Positions 33,976-43,815 of a DNA stretch of 64,000 bases are shown here, piece after piece (positions within the stretch are counted from its first letter, which is position 1; every line of letters starts with the position of its first letter). This DNA comes from Verrucomicrobiota bacterium. Its GTDB lineage: Bacteria > Verrucomicrobiota > Verrucomicrobiae > Limisphaerales > UBA11358. Where the stretch lies: positions 1 through 64,000 of the forward strand of contig JACZKP010000109.1 of the NCBI GenBank assembly GCA_014860005.1, given 5' to 3'. Both the position numbers and the translations under genes were made by a program. Under the pieces are notes generated by a model, which saw nothing but the letters and a program-made list of their open reading frames with translations, ran no database searches and was not told the origin of the DNA.

Positions 33976-34048
33976 CGGAGCGCCGGTCTCCGATCCGGAG
34001 CGTTTCAGTTGAAGTCAATAATGCGCCGGGTCGGAGACCGACGCTCCG
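33976..34048. repeat. Palindromic repeat family A, intergenic copy
   Basis: Inverted repeat with arms 33976-33998 and 34026-34048 (GGAGCGCCGGTCTCCGATCC-like), same family as at 21238, 61141 and 61406. It lies between the DUF1592 and superoxide dismutase genes. Confidence 0.8.
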
Positions 34049-34075
34049 ATCACAGCGCGGAATCCGTTTGTGAAA

Positions 34076-34786
34076 TTACTTCACCAGCTTCGCGTAACGC
34101 TCGGCCACGAAATCCCAGTTCACCACGTTCCACCAGGCGGCGATGTAGTCGGCGCGCTTGTTCTGGTATTTGAGGTAGTAGGCGTGTTCCCAGACATCAA
34201 CGCCGAGAAAGGGCTGCGCGCCTTGCGTGATGGGATTGTCCTGATTGGGCGTGGCTTGGATGGCCAGCTTTCCTTGCTGCCAAACCAACCATGCCCAGCC
34301 GCTACCGAATTGTCCCAAGCCTGCTTTGGCAAACGCATCTTTGAAAGCGGCAAAGCTGCCGAAGCTCGATTCAATTGCCTTGGCCAATTCTCCCCTCGGT
34401 TCACCACCGCCGCCTTTCTTCATCATCTGCCAGAACAGCGCGTGATTGTAATGGCCGCCGCCGTTATTGCGGACGGCGGTGCGGATTTTTTCTGGAACGG
34501 AGTTCAACTCCTTCACCAGATCTTCAACGGATTTCTTGGCGTGGTCGGGAAATTCGGCGATGGCCTTGGCCAGGTTATCCACGTAAGCCTTGTGGTGGCG
34601 TCCGTGGTGAATCTCCATCGTCTGCGCGTCAATGTGCGGTTCGAGGGCGTCCGATGCATAAGGCAGCGGTGGCAAAGTGAACGGCGCGCCGGCCGCAGTT
34701 TGCGCGAGCACGGTGGGCGCTACGGCAGCGGCGGTCGCGACGAGCGCGGTGGTTTTGAGAGCTTGGCGTCGGGTCATCATAATCAT
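34076..34786 (-). CDS. Exported superoxide dismutase (Mn type)
   Basis: A 236-residue Fe/Mn-superoxide dismutase that converts superoxide to hydrogen peroxide and oxygen. It carries a twin-arginine-like signal ([20 protein letters not shown]), so the enzyme is probably periplasmic, which is unusual for the mostly cytosolic SodA/B family. Metal ligands are His60 (MEIHHGRHH), His115 ([10 protein letters not shown]), Asp197 and His201 ([12 protein letters not shown]). The Gly-Gly at GGHYNH and the Gln in NQDNP are the pattern seen in manganese forms. No neighbour gives further context. Confidence 0.9.
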   Translation of the reverse strand: MIMMTRRQALKTTALVATAAAVAPTVLAQTAAGAPFTLPPLPYASDALEPHIDAQTMEIHHGRHHKAYVDNLAKAIAEFPDHAKKSVEDLVKELNSVPEKIRTAVRNNGGGHYNHALFWQMMKKGGGGEPRGELAKAIESSFGSFAAFKDAFAKAGLGQFGSGWAWLVWQQGKLAIQATPNQDNPITQGAQPFLGVDVWEHAYYLKYQNKRADYIAAWWNVVNWDFVAERYAKLVK

Positions 34787-34864
34787 GTTCGGTTTCGGGG
34801 TTTCGGTTGCCAGACTGTAGCCTTAACTTGTGGGGTGGTGCAACTGTGGTGATTGACTAGGCTG

Positions 34865-35155
34865 TCACTCAAGGTGTTCGCCTTCCAAGTCGGCAGGTGG
34901 GTTTTTCAAATGATGGATTACGCTTTCCGAAATTGTTCGGAAAAGGTCATTTCGATCCTTCCCGGTTTCCTTCGAGATCGCGTCAGCAAGATGACATGCT
35001 GATTCCGCCAACAAACGTCCCCATTCCGCTGGTTCATCGTCCCAGACCCACGCGGCCAGAGCTACCTGAAGTTGCCCATCAACAATCCAACCCCGAAGCA
35101 TTTCGAGAGAGTCTTCGTCGTTTTCAGCTTCGGGTGGGTGCGGTAGGGCTCTCAT
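34865..35155 (-). CDS. DUF5076-like small protein
   Basis: A 96-residue protein with an acidic, largely helical sequence (LEMLRGWIVDGQLQVALAAW, then EPAEWGRLLAESACHLADAI), which resembles DUF5076. It lies immediately upstream of the desulfurase gene end, in the same direction. I know no function for this family. It begins at an ATG beside the desulfurase stop codon region, ten bases away. Confidence 0.55.
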   Translation of the reverse strand: MRALPHPPEAENDEDSLEMLRGWIVDGQLQVALAAWVWDDEPAEWGRLLAESACHLADAISKETGKDRNDLFRTISESVIHHLKNPPADLEGEHLE

Positions 35156-35164
35156 GATTTGAAT

Positions 35165-36298
35165 CTATTTTGCATGATGCACTTCCGCAAAAACTTTCCC
35201 AATGCCTTTGCCCAGCGCCTCCCAGTCGCTGTCGGTGGTTTCCCAGCCGCCGCTGAAGCGCAAAACGTGTGCGACTTGTGACGGCTTGAAACCCATCGCG
35301 CTCAAGACGTGGGAGGGTTCTTCCTTGCCGGTGGTGCAAGCCGAGCCGGTGCTCACGGCAAACCCGGCTTTGTCGAGACGCGTCACCCAGCGTTGTTGGC
35401 CGCGTTCCGGCATGAGGGCAGACGTCGTGTTCCACAACCGCGGCACAGCGGCGCCGACGATGGTGGAGCCGGGCAGTTGGCGAACGAGCAACTTTTCAAA
35501 TTTTTCCTTCCACACGACGCGCGTTTCGTTATCACCGTTGGCGAGTTGTTTTTCGCGGACTTCGAGCGCGGCGAGCATGGCGAGGATGATGGGAACGTTT
35601 TCCGTCCCGGCGCGCCGGCCCTTTTCCTGTTTGCCGCCAAAAAGCAGCGGATTGGTTTGCTTCTTGTGTGGCGCTTTGAGAAAGCCCACGCCGCGCGGGC
35701 CGCCGAATTTGTGCGCCGCACCGCTGAGGTAATCGCAATCGCCGAGTCCTTTGGCGGGCAATTTGCCGAGCCACTGAACCGCGTCAGAGAAGAATGGAAC
35801 TTCGTACGTCTGGCAGATGGCGTGCAATTCGCGCCAGGGTTGGATGACGCCGGTTTCGTTGTTGGCGGCCATGACGGCGACGAGGCCGGGGCGGGTGTCG
35901 GCCATTTCCGTGGCGAACCATTCCAAGTCCACCACGCCGTCGTGCGTGACGGGGATCAGGCGCGCGCGTTTGCCGAAGTAATGTTTCGCCGAGTCATGCA
36001 CGCAGGGATGTTCGATGGCGCTCATCCAGACTTCGCTCTTTGCGTCGAGGGTTTGCGCGAAGTGGTGCATGAGCATGTTGTTGGCTTCGGTGGCGCCACT
36101 GGTCCAGATGAGATCGAGTGGATGGCAGCCGAGGAAATGGGCCAGCTTTTCGCGGGCTTCGGTCAACGCTTTGTTCGCCGCGAGGCCGAAAGCGTGCGGG
36201 CTGGAAGGATTGCCGTGGATTGTCTCGGTGGCCTCCAACCAGGCTTCGCGGGCCTCGCGCATGACGGGCGCGGTGGCGTTGTAATCAAAGTAAAGCAT
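35165..36298 (-). CDS. Cysteine desulfurase (NifS/IscS family)
   Basis: A 377-residue class-V aminotransferase that removes sulfur from cysteine as an enzyme-bound persulfide for Fe-S clusters or tRNA thiolation. The PLP lysine is Lys197 in GAAHKFGGPRG, His97 stacks on PLP (SAIEHPCV), and the catalytic cysteine is Cys321 in STGSACTTGKEEPSHVL. I chose the ATG at 36298 (MLYFDYNATAPVMREA); the upstream open frame is low-complexity. No iscU or other assembly gene is adjacent, so the recipient of the sulfur is not indicated. Confidence 0.9.
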   Translation of the reverse strand: MLYFDYNATAPVMREAREAWLEATETIHGNPSSPHAFGLAANKALTEAREKLAHFLGCHPLDLIWTSGATEANNMLMHHFAQTLDAKSEVWMSAIEHPCVHDSAKHYFGKRARLIPVTHDGVVDLEWFATEMADTRPGLVAVMAANNETGVIQPWRELHAICQTYEVPFFSDAVQWLGKLPAKGLGDCDYLSGAAHKFGGPRGVGFLKAPHKKQTNPLLFGGKQEKGRRAGTENVPIILAMLAALEVREKQLANGDNETRVVWKEKFEKLLVRQLPGSTIVGAAVPRLWNTTSALMPERGQQRWVTRLDKAGFAVSTGSACTTGKEEPSHVLSAMGFKPSQVAHVLRFSGGWETTDSDWEALGKGIGKVFAEVHHAK

Positions 36299-36396
36299 CG
36301 GCGGGGAGGATAAGAAAGGGCGCGAGGGAGAAAAGGAGAAAGGGTGTGTTCGGATGGGCGAATGGGAGGCAGGGCGCCGAGCACCGCCTCGGGAAA

Positions 36397-37533
36397 TCAC
36401 TTGTTTCTTTGAGCTGAGGCGGCGCTCGGCGCTCTGAGTTGGTTGAGGATTTTTTTGTGCGCGCTGGTGAAGGCGAGCTTGGCGAGCTGGCGACAAGTGA
36501 GCCACTGGCCTTCGAGTTTGGGACTCGTGTGACGCGTTCGTCCCAACTTGGCGCGGTATGCCTGCAGCGTGATACGGTAGCGGGTGATGGAGTGTTTGAT
36601 TGTGTGGAGCGGCTTGACGCCTGATAAGTGGACGCCCAGTTCATTCTCAGCGGCGTGCTGCGGGTCACAGACCCGCGCTCCGACTTCGACGTTTGGAAAT
36701 TCCCAGAGGTGTGCGTTGACGACACCAGCAGTTCGTTGGCGGACGAGGAATTTGCCGTTGCGCTGTACGACGAAGGCGATGAAGCCGCGGCTCGTGGGTT
36801 TGATTGGCTTGGCGAGATTGGGGAGTTGCTCCTGCAAGCCCTGTTTGTGCGCGAGGCAAAGTTTGTTGATGGGGCAGAAGCCGCATTGCGGAGCGCGCGG
36901 GGTGCAGATTAGCGCGCCAAGTTCCATGAGGGATTGATTCAGATGGGAGCAGGGCGACGCGTGATGCGTGATGCATGATGCGTGGAGGACCAGTTCCTCC
37001 GCGAGTTGCCAGAGTCGGGCGTTGGTTTGCTTTTCGCGCGGATCAGTGGCGATGCCGAAGACGCGGGTGAGCACGCGGATGACGTTGCCGTCGAGAATCG
37101 GGCGCGGCTGATTGAATGCGATGCTCGCAATTGCGCCGGCGGTGTAACGGCCAATGCCGGGCAACGCGAGGATCTCGTCGAAGTGCTTGGGAAACTTGCC
37201 GCCTTGCTGCGTGATGACTTGTTGGGCAGCTTTCTGGAGGTTGCGGACGCGGGTGTAGTAACCAAGCCCTTCCCAGAGTTTGTGCAGTTTGGCGGGCGAC
37301 GCTTTCGCGGCAGCTTGAATGGTCGGCAGCTCGCGCATCCAGTGTTCCCAATAGGGCATGACGGTTTTCACCTGGGTTTGCTGAAGCATGATTTCGGAAA
37401 CCCAGATGGCGTAGGGATCGCGCGTGCGCCGCCAGGGGAGGTCGCGGGCGGAGGCGGCGAACCAAGTCAGAAGTCTGGCGACGAGTTTCGTTCGCGGCAA
37501 GTGATGCGTGATGCGTGATGCGTGAGTAGCCAT
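36397..37533 (-). CDS. mutY: A/G-specific adenine glycosylase MutY
   Basis: A 378-residue DNA glycosylase that removes adenine opposite 8-oxoguanine. The helix-hairpin-helix is LPGIGRYTAGA (124-134), the catalytic aspartate Asp148 (ILDGNVIRV), Glu47 in SEIMLQQTQ, and the 4Fe-4S ligands C210-x6-C217-x2-C220-x5-C226. The C-terminal NUDIX-like 8-oxoG domain follows. Two dispersed-repeat insertions are coding: the first residues (MATHASRITHH) and the extra HASCITHHASP segment at 184-193, both outside the conserved core. It lies 99 bases upstream of the desulfurase. Confidence 0.92.
   Translation of the reverse strand: MATHASRITHHLPRTKLVARLLTWFAASARDLPWRRTRDPYAIWVSEIMLQQTQVKTVMPYWEHWMRELPTIQAAAKASPAKLHKLWEGLGYYTRVRNLQKAAQQVITQQGGKFPKHFDEILALPGIGRYTAGAIASIAFNQPRPILDGNVIRVLTRVFGIATDPREKQTNARLWQLAEELVLHASCITHHASPCSHLNQSLMELGALICTPRAPQCGFCPINKLCLAHKQGLQEQLPNLAKPIKPTSRGFIAFVVQRNGKFLVRQRTAGVVNAHLWEFPNVEVGARVCDPQHAAENELGVHLSGVKPLHTIKHSITRYRITLQAYRAKLGRTRHTSPKLEGQWLTCRQLAKLAFTSAHKKILNQLRAPSAASAQRNK
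36956..36984. repeat. GATGCGTGATGC-type short repeat inside mutY
   Basis: A TG-rich repeat (GCGTGATGCGTGATGCATGA-like) translated in mutY as HASCITHHASP. It resembles the copy at 37499-37525 at the mutY start and the segment at 15451-15480 in the luxE-like gene. Confidence 0.6.
37499..37525. repeat. GATGCGTGATGC-type short repeat at mutY start
   Basis: Three tandem GTGATGC units, encoding ATHASRITHH at the MutY N-terminus. A likely dispersed element that supplies or extends the start region of the gene. Confidence 0.6.
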
Positions 37534-37627
37534 CGGTTAGCGGTGGATGATTCGGAACGCGGGCGCGAACGGAAGAAAAAAAACTTTTATGTCCTTTGCG
37601 CTTTTTTGAGGCTATTAAATCCGCCGC

Positions 37628-38632
37628 GTGAAGCCGCTGACGAGTTACACCTGCAAACTGACCGATGAACAGGCCGCGACGTTGAAGTCCTGTCTGGAGG
37701 CGCGGAATTATTCTTTTCGCGAAGTGCCCTACGCCCGGTTTGCAGGCGAGAAGGAAAAAACGAACGTGGTTTTTTACGAGAGCGGCAAGTTGGTTGTGCA
37801 AGGTAAGGGGACGCAGGAGTTCGTCGAGTTTGTTTTGGAGCCGGAAGTATTGCAGCAGGCGCGACTGGGCTACGAGGCTGTTTTGAATCCGGATTTGCTG
37901 TTGCCCCGTATCGGAGTGGACGAAAGCGGCAAGGGTGATTTCTTCGGGCCAATGTGCGTGGCGGGGGTTTATGTGAACGAGGCGGTGATCAACGCATGGA
38001 AGGACGCAGGCGTGCGCGACTCGAAGAACATATCCAGCGACAAAAGAGTTTCTGCTCTCTCGAAGTTCATCAAGGAAACACCAGGTTGCGTGACGACTGT
38101 GGTGCCGATTGGCAACGAGGCTTACAATCGGCTGCACGCCAAGATGGGTAGTGTGAACTCCGTGCTTGCGTGGGGACACGCGCGCGTGATCGAGAATTTG
38201 TTGGGCCAGCGGCACCGGATGAACCCGCCGCCAGTGCGGGCTATGAGTGACCAGTTCGCGGCGAACAAGAGCGTGGTGGAACGGGCTTTGATGTCCATGG
38301 GACGGGAGATTGATCTCGTGCAAAAGCATAAGGCCGAGGATGATGTGGCGGTGGCGGCGGCCTCGATTCTGGCTCGGGATGAGTTTGTAAAGCGGTTGGC
38401 GGCACTGGGGCGGGATTACAGCGTGGAGTTTCCCAAAGGCGCCGGGGCAAACGTGGATGTGGTGGCGAAGGACTTGGTTGCCAAACATGGACCGGCTGTA
38501 CTGGCGAAAGTGGGCAAGACACACTTCCGGACGGCGTTGCGGGCTCAAGGGTTACCCGAGCCGCCGAAGCTCGAATGGGGTCAGCGGAATCGTGCGCGGG
38601 ACGCTGACAAAAAAAAATCAAATCCCCGTTGA
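37628..38632 (+). CDS. rnhC: Ribonuclease HIII
   Basis: A 334-residue type-2 RNase H that removes RNA primers and ribonucleotides. The GVDESGKGDFFGP motif with Asp98-Glu99 is the RNase HIII signature; further acidic residues are in DSKNIS and KAEDDVAVAAAS. The N-terminal TBP-like domain is present by length. It starts at GTG (37628). A run of nine A residues (38609-38617) sits near the 3' end within the Lys codons. Its TGA stop overlaps the -35 element of the tuf-region promoter. Confidence 0.93.
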   Translation: MKPLTSYTCKLTDEQAATLKSCLEARNYSFREVPYARFAGEKEKTNVVFYESGKLVVQGKGTQEFVEFVLEPEVLQQARLGYEAVLNPDLLLPRIGVDESGKGDFFGPMCVAGVYVNEAVINAWKDAGVRDSKNISSDKRVSALSKFIKETPGCVTTVVPIGNEAYNRLHAKMGSVNSVLAWGHARVIENLLGQRHRMNPPPVRAMSDQFAANKSVVERALMSMGREIDLVQKHKAEDDVAVAAASILARDEFVKRLAALGRDYSVEFPKGAGANVDVVAKDLVAKHGPAVLAKVGKTHFRTALRAQGLPEPPKLEWGQRNRARDADKKKSNPR

Positions 38633-38657
38633 CAGTCAGTGGCGCGTTTCCTATTTT
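38629..38657 (+). promoter_or_regulatory. Sigma-70 promoter for tRNA-Thr/tuf transcription unit
   Basis: TTGACA (38629-38634), a 17-base spacer and TATTTT (38652-38657) give a near-consensus promoter. It overlaps the rnhC stop codon and would start transcription near 38664, about 120 bases before tRNA-Thr. Confidence 0.65.
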
Positions 38658-38783
38658 CCCCACCGTCTTAGGGCCGTAAATTAGACAAAATCGCGCCAAT
38701 CCCTCTGGCTTTTTCCGCAAAAAAGACGTGGGATGGCGGCTTTTTGTCGCTTTGCGCATCAGGATGAAGCCGGTATTCGGTGT

Positions 38784-38859
38784 GCCCATGTAGCTCAGTT
38801 GGTAGAGCACGTCCTTGGTAAGGACGAGGTCATCAGTTCAATCCTGATCATGGGCTCCA
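38784..38859 (+). tRNA. tRNA-Thr (GGT)
   Basis: A 76-base cloverleaf with acceptor GCCCATG pairing with CATGGGC, D-arm AGCTCAGTTGGTAGAGC, anticodon GGT in the loop of the CCTT...AAGG stem, a T-arm TTCAATC loop and a genome-encoded CCA. It precedes tuf by 58 bases and is likely co-transcribed. Confidence 0.95.
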
Positions 38860-38917
38860 GACAGTTTTAAGTAACGGATAAACAGCAACGCTAACGACAT
38901 CAACGCAGGAGAGCACA

Positions 38918-40108
<1,191 letters not shown>

Positions 40109-40198
40109 TCACGGAGGCGTTTTCACCAACCGGGGAGCAAGGGCTGCCCGGTTTGGCGTCGTCGTCAGGCACACAATGCGGCACGCTCGAAGGCTAGT

Positions 40199-40274
40199 AG
40201 GGCGTTAGCTCAATTGGTAGAGTAGCGGTCTCCAAAACCGTTGGTTGGGGGTTCGAGTCCCTCACGCCCTGCCA
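40199..40274 (+). tRNA. tRNA-Trp (CCA)
   Basis: A 76-base cloverleaf: acceptor AGGGCGT pairs with ACGCCCT, D-arm AGCTCAATTGGTAGAG, anticodon CCA in the CTCCAAA loop, T-loop TTCGAGT, encoded CCA tail. It lies 90 bases after tuf. Confidence 0.95.
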
Positions 40275-40283
40275 ACCCGCGCC

Positions 40284-40373
40284 GGAGAGGTGGCAGAGTG
40301 GTCGATTGCGGCGGTCTTGAAAACCGCTTTCCGCGTAAGCGGAACGGGGGTTCGAATCCCTCCCTCTCCGCCA
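40284..40373 (+). tRNA. tRNA-Ser (TGA)
   Basis: A 90-base class-II tRNA: acceptor GGAGAGG pairs with CCTCTCC, anticodon TGA in CTTGAAA, a long variable arm, T-loop TTCGAAT and encoded CCA. It is nine bases after tRNA-Trp and 12 bases before the secE start. Confidence 0.95.
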
Positions 40374-40385
40374 GAGAAACAGTTT

Positions 40386-40640
40386 GTGAACGATACAACA
40401 ACCATAGTGGTCTGGGTGGTGGTGGTGGGAGCTGTCTTTGCCTTCCTTTGGTGGCGGGGATATCTTAAGCGCTTTGCCACGTACGTGCAGCTGACGCGCG
40501 AAGAATTGAAGAAATGCACCTGGCCGACCCTCGATGAACTAAAAGGCTCCACAGTGGTGGTGATGATTTCAATCGTGCTGTTGGGGATTTTCACCTTCGC
40601 CGTCGATCGCGTGCTCTTTTATCTGTTCATTACCCTTTAG
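40386..40640 (+). CDS. secE: Preprotein translocase subunit SecE
   Basis: An 84-residue component of the SecYEG channel. It starts at a GTG (VNDTTTIVVWV). The first hydrophobic span is at about residues 7-25 (IVVWVVVVGAVFAFLWW), then the amphipathic FATYVQLTREELKKCTWPT stretch that is diagnostic of SecE, and a second span (VVVMISIVLLGIFTFAV). It immediately precedes nusG (5-base gap), the standard arrangement. Confidence 0.93.
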   Translation: MNDTTTIVVWVVVVGAVFAFLWWRGYLKRFATYVQLTREELKKCTWPTLDELKGSTVVVMISIVLLGIFTFAVDRVLFYLFITL

Positions 40641-40645
40641 CAACC

Positions 40646-41194
40646 ATGCGAAGCCAGTGGTTTGTCATTCATACGCTTTCCGGCCAGGAACAGAAGGTCA
40701 AGGAGAGCATCGAGAAGCGCATCAAGAGCGAGGAGATGAGCGAGTACATCCAAGAAGTCTTGGTGCCGATGGAGAAGGTCGTGGAGGTGCGCAACCAGAA
40801 GAAGACGGTTTCCACGCGGAAACTGCATCCTGGTTACGTTTACATCAACATGACGCTGTTGGATGAAGGCAACCAGGTGATTCCCAAGCCGTTTTATTTC
40901 ATCAAGGAAACGCAGGGCGCTATTGGTTTTGTCGGCGGCGAACATCCGCACACAGCCACCGAGGAGGAGATGGAGGTCATTAAAGCCACCGTCTCGGCTT
41001 CCGAGGAAACCGAGCGGCCCAAGGTGAGCTTCGGCGTGGGCGAGACGGTGAAGATCAATAACGGCCCGTTCCTGAACTTTAGCGGCGTGATTGAGGAAGT
41101 GGACCCTGACCGCGGCAAGCTGAAGGTGACGGTGAATATTTTCGGGCGAAATACGCCTGTGGAACTGGAATACTGGCAGGTGGAGAAAGGCTGA
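40646..41194 (+). CDS. nusG: Transcription termination/antitermination factor NusG
   Basis: A 182-residue transcription elongation factor with the NGN domain (WFVIHTLSGQEQKVKESIEK, then RKLHPGYVYINM) and a C-terminal KOW domain (GETVKINNGPFLNFSGVIEE). It binds RNA polymerase and couples it to the ribosome or to Rho. It is placed between secE and rplK, as in most bacteria. Confidence 0.96.
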   Translation: MRSQWFVIHTLSGQEQKVKESIEKRIKSEEMSEYIQEVLVPMEKVVEVRNQKKTVSTRKLHPGYVYINMTLLDEGNQVIPKPFYFIKETQGAIGFVGGEHPHTATEEEMEVIKATVSASEETERPKVSFGVGETVKINNGPFLNFSGVIEEVDPDRGKLKVTVNIFGRNTPVELEYWQVEKG

Positions 41195-41267
41195 TTTCGC
41201 AATCGCAATATGTGATGCATGAAGCAGAACGCCATGCATCGCCTATGGCGCGTTACACATACATTTT

Positions 41268-41693
41268 ATGGCTAAGAAAGCTGTTGGATTAATCAAGCTG
41301 CAGATACCCGCAGGCCAGGCGAATCCCGCCCCGCCAGTCGGCCCCGCACTGGGCCAGCACGGCGTGAACATCATGGGCTTCTGCAAGGAATTCAATGCCG
41401 TCACCAAGGGCGACGCGGGGCTGGTGATTCCGGTGGTGATCACGGTTTATCAGGACAAGTCCTTTTCGTTCATCACCAAGTCGCCGCCCGCCTCGATTCT
41501 ATTGAAAAAGGCCGCCGGCATCACCGCTGGCTCGAAGACGCCCAACAAGGAGAAGGTTGGCAAGGTGACGCGCAAGCAGGTGATGGAAATCGTAAAACTG
41601 AAAGCCAAAGACCTGAACGCCACCGCCGATGAGGCTGCGTTTCGGGTTGTTTCGGGCACCGCCCGCAGCATGGGCATCGAAGTTGTCGAATGA
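41268..41693 (+). CDS. rplK: 50S ribosomal protein L11
   Basis: A 141-residue protein of the ribosomal stalk base. The N-terminal [20 protein letters not shown] and [19 protein letters not shown] stretches are highly conserved. C-terminal residues bind the 23S rRNA GTPase-associated region. Gene order nusG-rplK-rplA is normal; the gap to rplA is 149 bases and contains a short direct repeat ATTTTATTCTG twice. Confidence 0.97.
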   Translation: MAKKAVGLIKLQIPAGQANPAPPVGPALGQHGVNIMGFCKEFNAVTKGDAGLVIPVVITVYQDKSFSFITKSPPASILLKKAAGITAGSKTPNKEKVGKVTRKQVMEIVKLKAKDLNATADEAAFRVVSGTARSMGIEVVE

Positions 41694-41842
41694 ACAATAA
41701 CACGGCCAGCGTCCCGATCCAGTTCCAGCGCAGGCTGTTGAACCGGCTGCCAACTGGGGCTGGGATTTTATTCTGATTTTATTCTGAACCGAAACAACCG
41801 CGGGAGAGTCCAAACCGACTCGTTAGCACCGCCCCAAAACAA

Positions 41843-42538
41843 ATGCCAAGCAAACGATATAGAAAGGCGCTCGAACAAGTGGAGGGGAAGAAGTCCTATC
41901 CACTGAAAGCAGCCGTCGAAGTGTTGAACAAGTTCCCGAAGGCCAAATTCAATGAAACCGTGGATCTGGCTGTGCGCTTGGGCGTGGATCCAAAGCACTC
42001 CGATCAAATGGTGCGCGGCACCGTGCCACTGCCCCACGGCAGCGGCAAAGTCGTGCGCGTGCTGGTGTTTGCCAAGAGCGGCCCGGCAGCGGATGCCGCT
42101 CTGACAGCCGGCGCGGAATTTGTTGGTTTCGACGACATGATCAAGAAATGCCAGGACGGCTGGTCGGATTTTGACGTGGCCATCGCCACGCCCGAAGCCA
42201 TGGTCGAGGTTCGCAAACTTGGCAAGGTGCTTGGGCCGCGGGGGCTGATGCCGAATCCCAAAACCGGGACTGTCACTGAAGACACGGCCAAAGCCGTCAA
42301 GGAAGTCAAGGCCGGGCGCGTGGAATTCAAAATTGACAAGGCGGGCAATGTGCATGTGCCAGTGGGCAAAACCTCCTTCACCTCCACCCAGATCGAGGAA
42401 AACGCCCGTGCGGTGATCGAAGCCGTGGCCAAAGCCAAACCCCACAGCGTCAAAGGCACTTATCTGCAACGCTGCACGATCTCGGCCACCATGAGCCCGC
42501 CCGTGCGCGTGGACCTGCGGGAATTCACCCATCACTGA
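41843..42538 (+). CDS. rplA: 50S ribosomal protein L1
   Basis: A 231-residue L1-stalk protein that also often autoregulates its operon translation. The conserved LGVDPKHSDQMVRGTVPLPH and VLGPRGLMPNPKTGTV sequences are intact. It follows rplK and precedes rplJ by 19 bases. Confidence 0.97.
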   Translation: MPSKRYRKALEQVEGKKSYPLKAAVEVLNKFPKAKFNETVDLAVRLGVDPKHSDQMVRGTVPLPHGSGKVVRVLVFAKSGPAADAALTAGAEFVGFDDMIKKCQDGWSDFDVAIATPEAMVEVRKLGKVLGPRGLMPNPKTGTVTEDTAKAVKEVKAGRVEFKIDKAGNVHVPVGKTSFTSTQIEENARAVIEAVAKAKPHSVKGTYLQRCTISATMSPPVRVDLREFTHH

Positions 42539-42557
42539 TCGCCAATTTCTACGAGCT

Positions 42558-43070
42558 ATGCGCGCCGAAAAGAAAATCCTAACCCAAGAATACCTGGCCC
42601 GGCTGAACGCTTCCCCGTTCTTCATCGTGGTCAATTACCAGGGCCTCAAAGTGGGCCACATGGCCGAGTTGCGCAAACGCCTGAACAAGGCTGGCGCGGA
42701 GATTCACGTAGTCAAGAACTCCATCTTCCGGATCGCCGCCAGGGAAGCCGGGGTCGCGGACCTGAATGGCACCCTGGCCGGTCAACTGGCCGTCGTGACC
42801 GGTCAAAAGGACATCTCCGTCACCGCCAAGGTCGTGAAAACGTTTGGGGCGGAATTTGACAAGTTGAAAATCCATTTCGGCTTTCTCAACAATCAGCGAT
42901 TGGAAGGGGCGGACCTGCTCGCGCTGGCTGACTTGCCGTCCCTTGAAGTTTTGCGCGGCAAATTCCTAGGCCTGTTGCAGGCGCCGGCCACCAAGTTGGC
43001 GGTGCTGTTGAATACACCTGCCACCCAGTTGGCTCGCGTGTTGCAGGCCCGCGTGGACAAGGGCGCATAG
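42558..43070 (+). CDS. rplJ: 50S ribosomal protein L10
   Basis: A 170-residue stalk protein that carries L7/L12 dimers. The N-terminal domain includes FFIVVNYQGLKVGHMAELRK and the C-terminal helix has APATKLAVLLNTPATQLARV. The 19-base gap after rplA leaves little room for a separate L10 leader, unlike enterobacteria. It is followed 140 bases later by rplL. Confidence 0.95.
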   Translation: MRAEKKILTQEYLARLNASPFFIVVNYQGLKVGHMAELRKRLNKAGAEIHVVKNSIFRIAAREAGVADLNGTLAGQLAVVTGQKDISVTAKVVKTFGAEFDKLKIHFGFLNNQRLEGADLLALADLPSLEVLRGKFLGLLQAPATKLAVLLNTPATQLARVLQARVDKGA

Positions 43071-43210
43071 TTCTCTGGATTCATCAGTTTCGGCCCGCTT
43101 TTGCCGGCGGGCCGGGAGTTAACACAACAACAACGTAAATCGTCGGCTGGCGGGCCGCTGGCTGAAATCATTCGTGGCCGCGGATGACGACGAGACGAAA
43201 GAAAGGTAAC

Positions 43211-43600
43211 ATGGCAGACATCGCAAACCTCGTGGAAGAATTGAGCAAGTTGACGGTTCTGGAAACCGCCGACCTGGTCAAGAAACTGGAAGATAAATGG
43301 GGCGTTACCGCCGCCGCGCCCGTCGCGGTTGCGGCACCCGGTGCCGCCGCCGGCGGTGCCGCTGCGCCCGCCGCTGAAGCGCAGATCGCATTCGACGTGA
43401 TTCTCGCGTCGGTGCCGGCGGAGAAGAAGATTGCCGTCATCAAGGCAGTGCGTGAAGTCAAGGCCGGTCTGGGCTTGGCCGAAGCCAAGGCCCTGGTGGA
43501 AGGCGCACCCAAGGCCGTCCTGGAGGGCGCGCCCAAGGCCGACGCTGACGCCGCCAAGAAGAAGTTGGAAGACGCCGGCGCCAAAGTAGAAGTGAAGTAA
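43211..43600 (+). CDS. rplL: 50S ribosomal protein L7/L12
   Basis: A 129-residue acidic stalk protein. N-terminal dimerisation region ([20 protein letters not shown]), an Ala/Gly/Pro-rich hinge ([15 protein letters not shown]) and the C-terminal factor-binding domain ([20 protein letters not shown]). The open frame extends upstream but [10 protein letters not shown] from the ATG at 43211, preceded by GAAAGGTAAC, is the correct start. Confidence 0.97.
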   Translation: MADIANLVEELSKLTVLETADLVKKLEDKWGVTAAAPVAVAAPGAAAGGAAAPAAEAQIAFDVILASVPAEKKIAVIKAVREVKAGLGLAEAKALVEGAPKAVLEGAPKADADAAKKKLEDAGAKVEVK

Positions 43601-43615
43601 TCGGCGAATTCTTTG

Positions 43616-43644
43616 GGGGCGGCGTCCGGGTTGGATGCCGCCCC
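43616..43644 (+). promoter_or_regulatory. Hairpin between rplL and rpoB
   Basis: Stem GGGGCGGC (43616-43623) pairs with GCCGCCCC (43637-43644). No T-tract follows, so it is not a strong intrinsic terminator; it could be an attenuator or processing site that adjusts ribosomal versus polymerase expression, as in the enteric rplL-rpoB region. Confidence 0.35.
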
Positions 43645-43815
43645 GCTTCGCCTGTAGCACGACTGGATTTTAGATTAAAATTAGACAAACAGCGGAGCCA
43701 CCTAGCGTGGCTCAGGGGTTGGCAAGTTCACTGTTGAACGCAGGTCCTTGCCTCTTGTCGTTTGTTGAGAACCAACGGCCCGGCGTATTTGCCGGGCCAC
43801 CCAGAAAAGGTCCCA

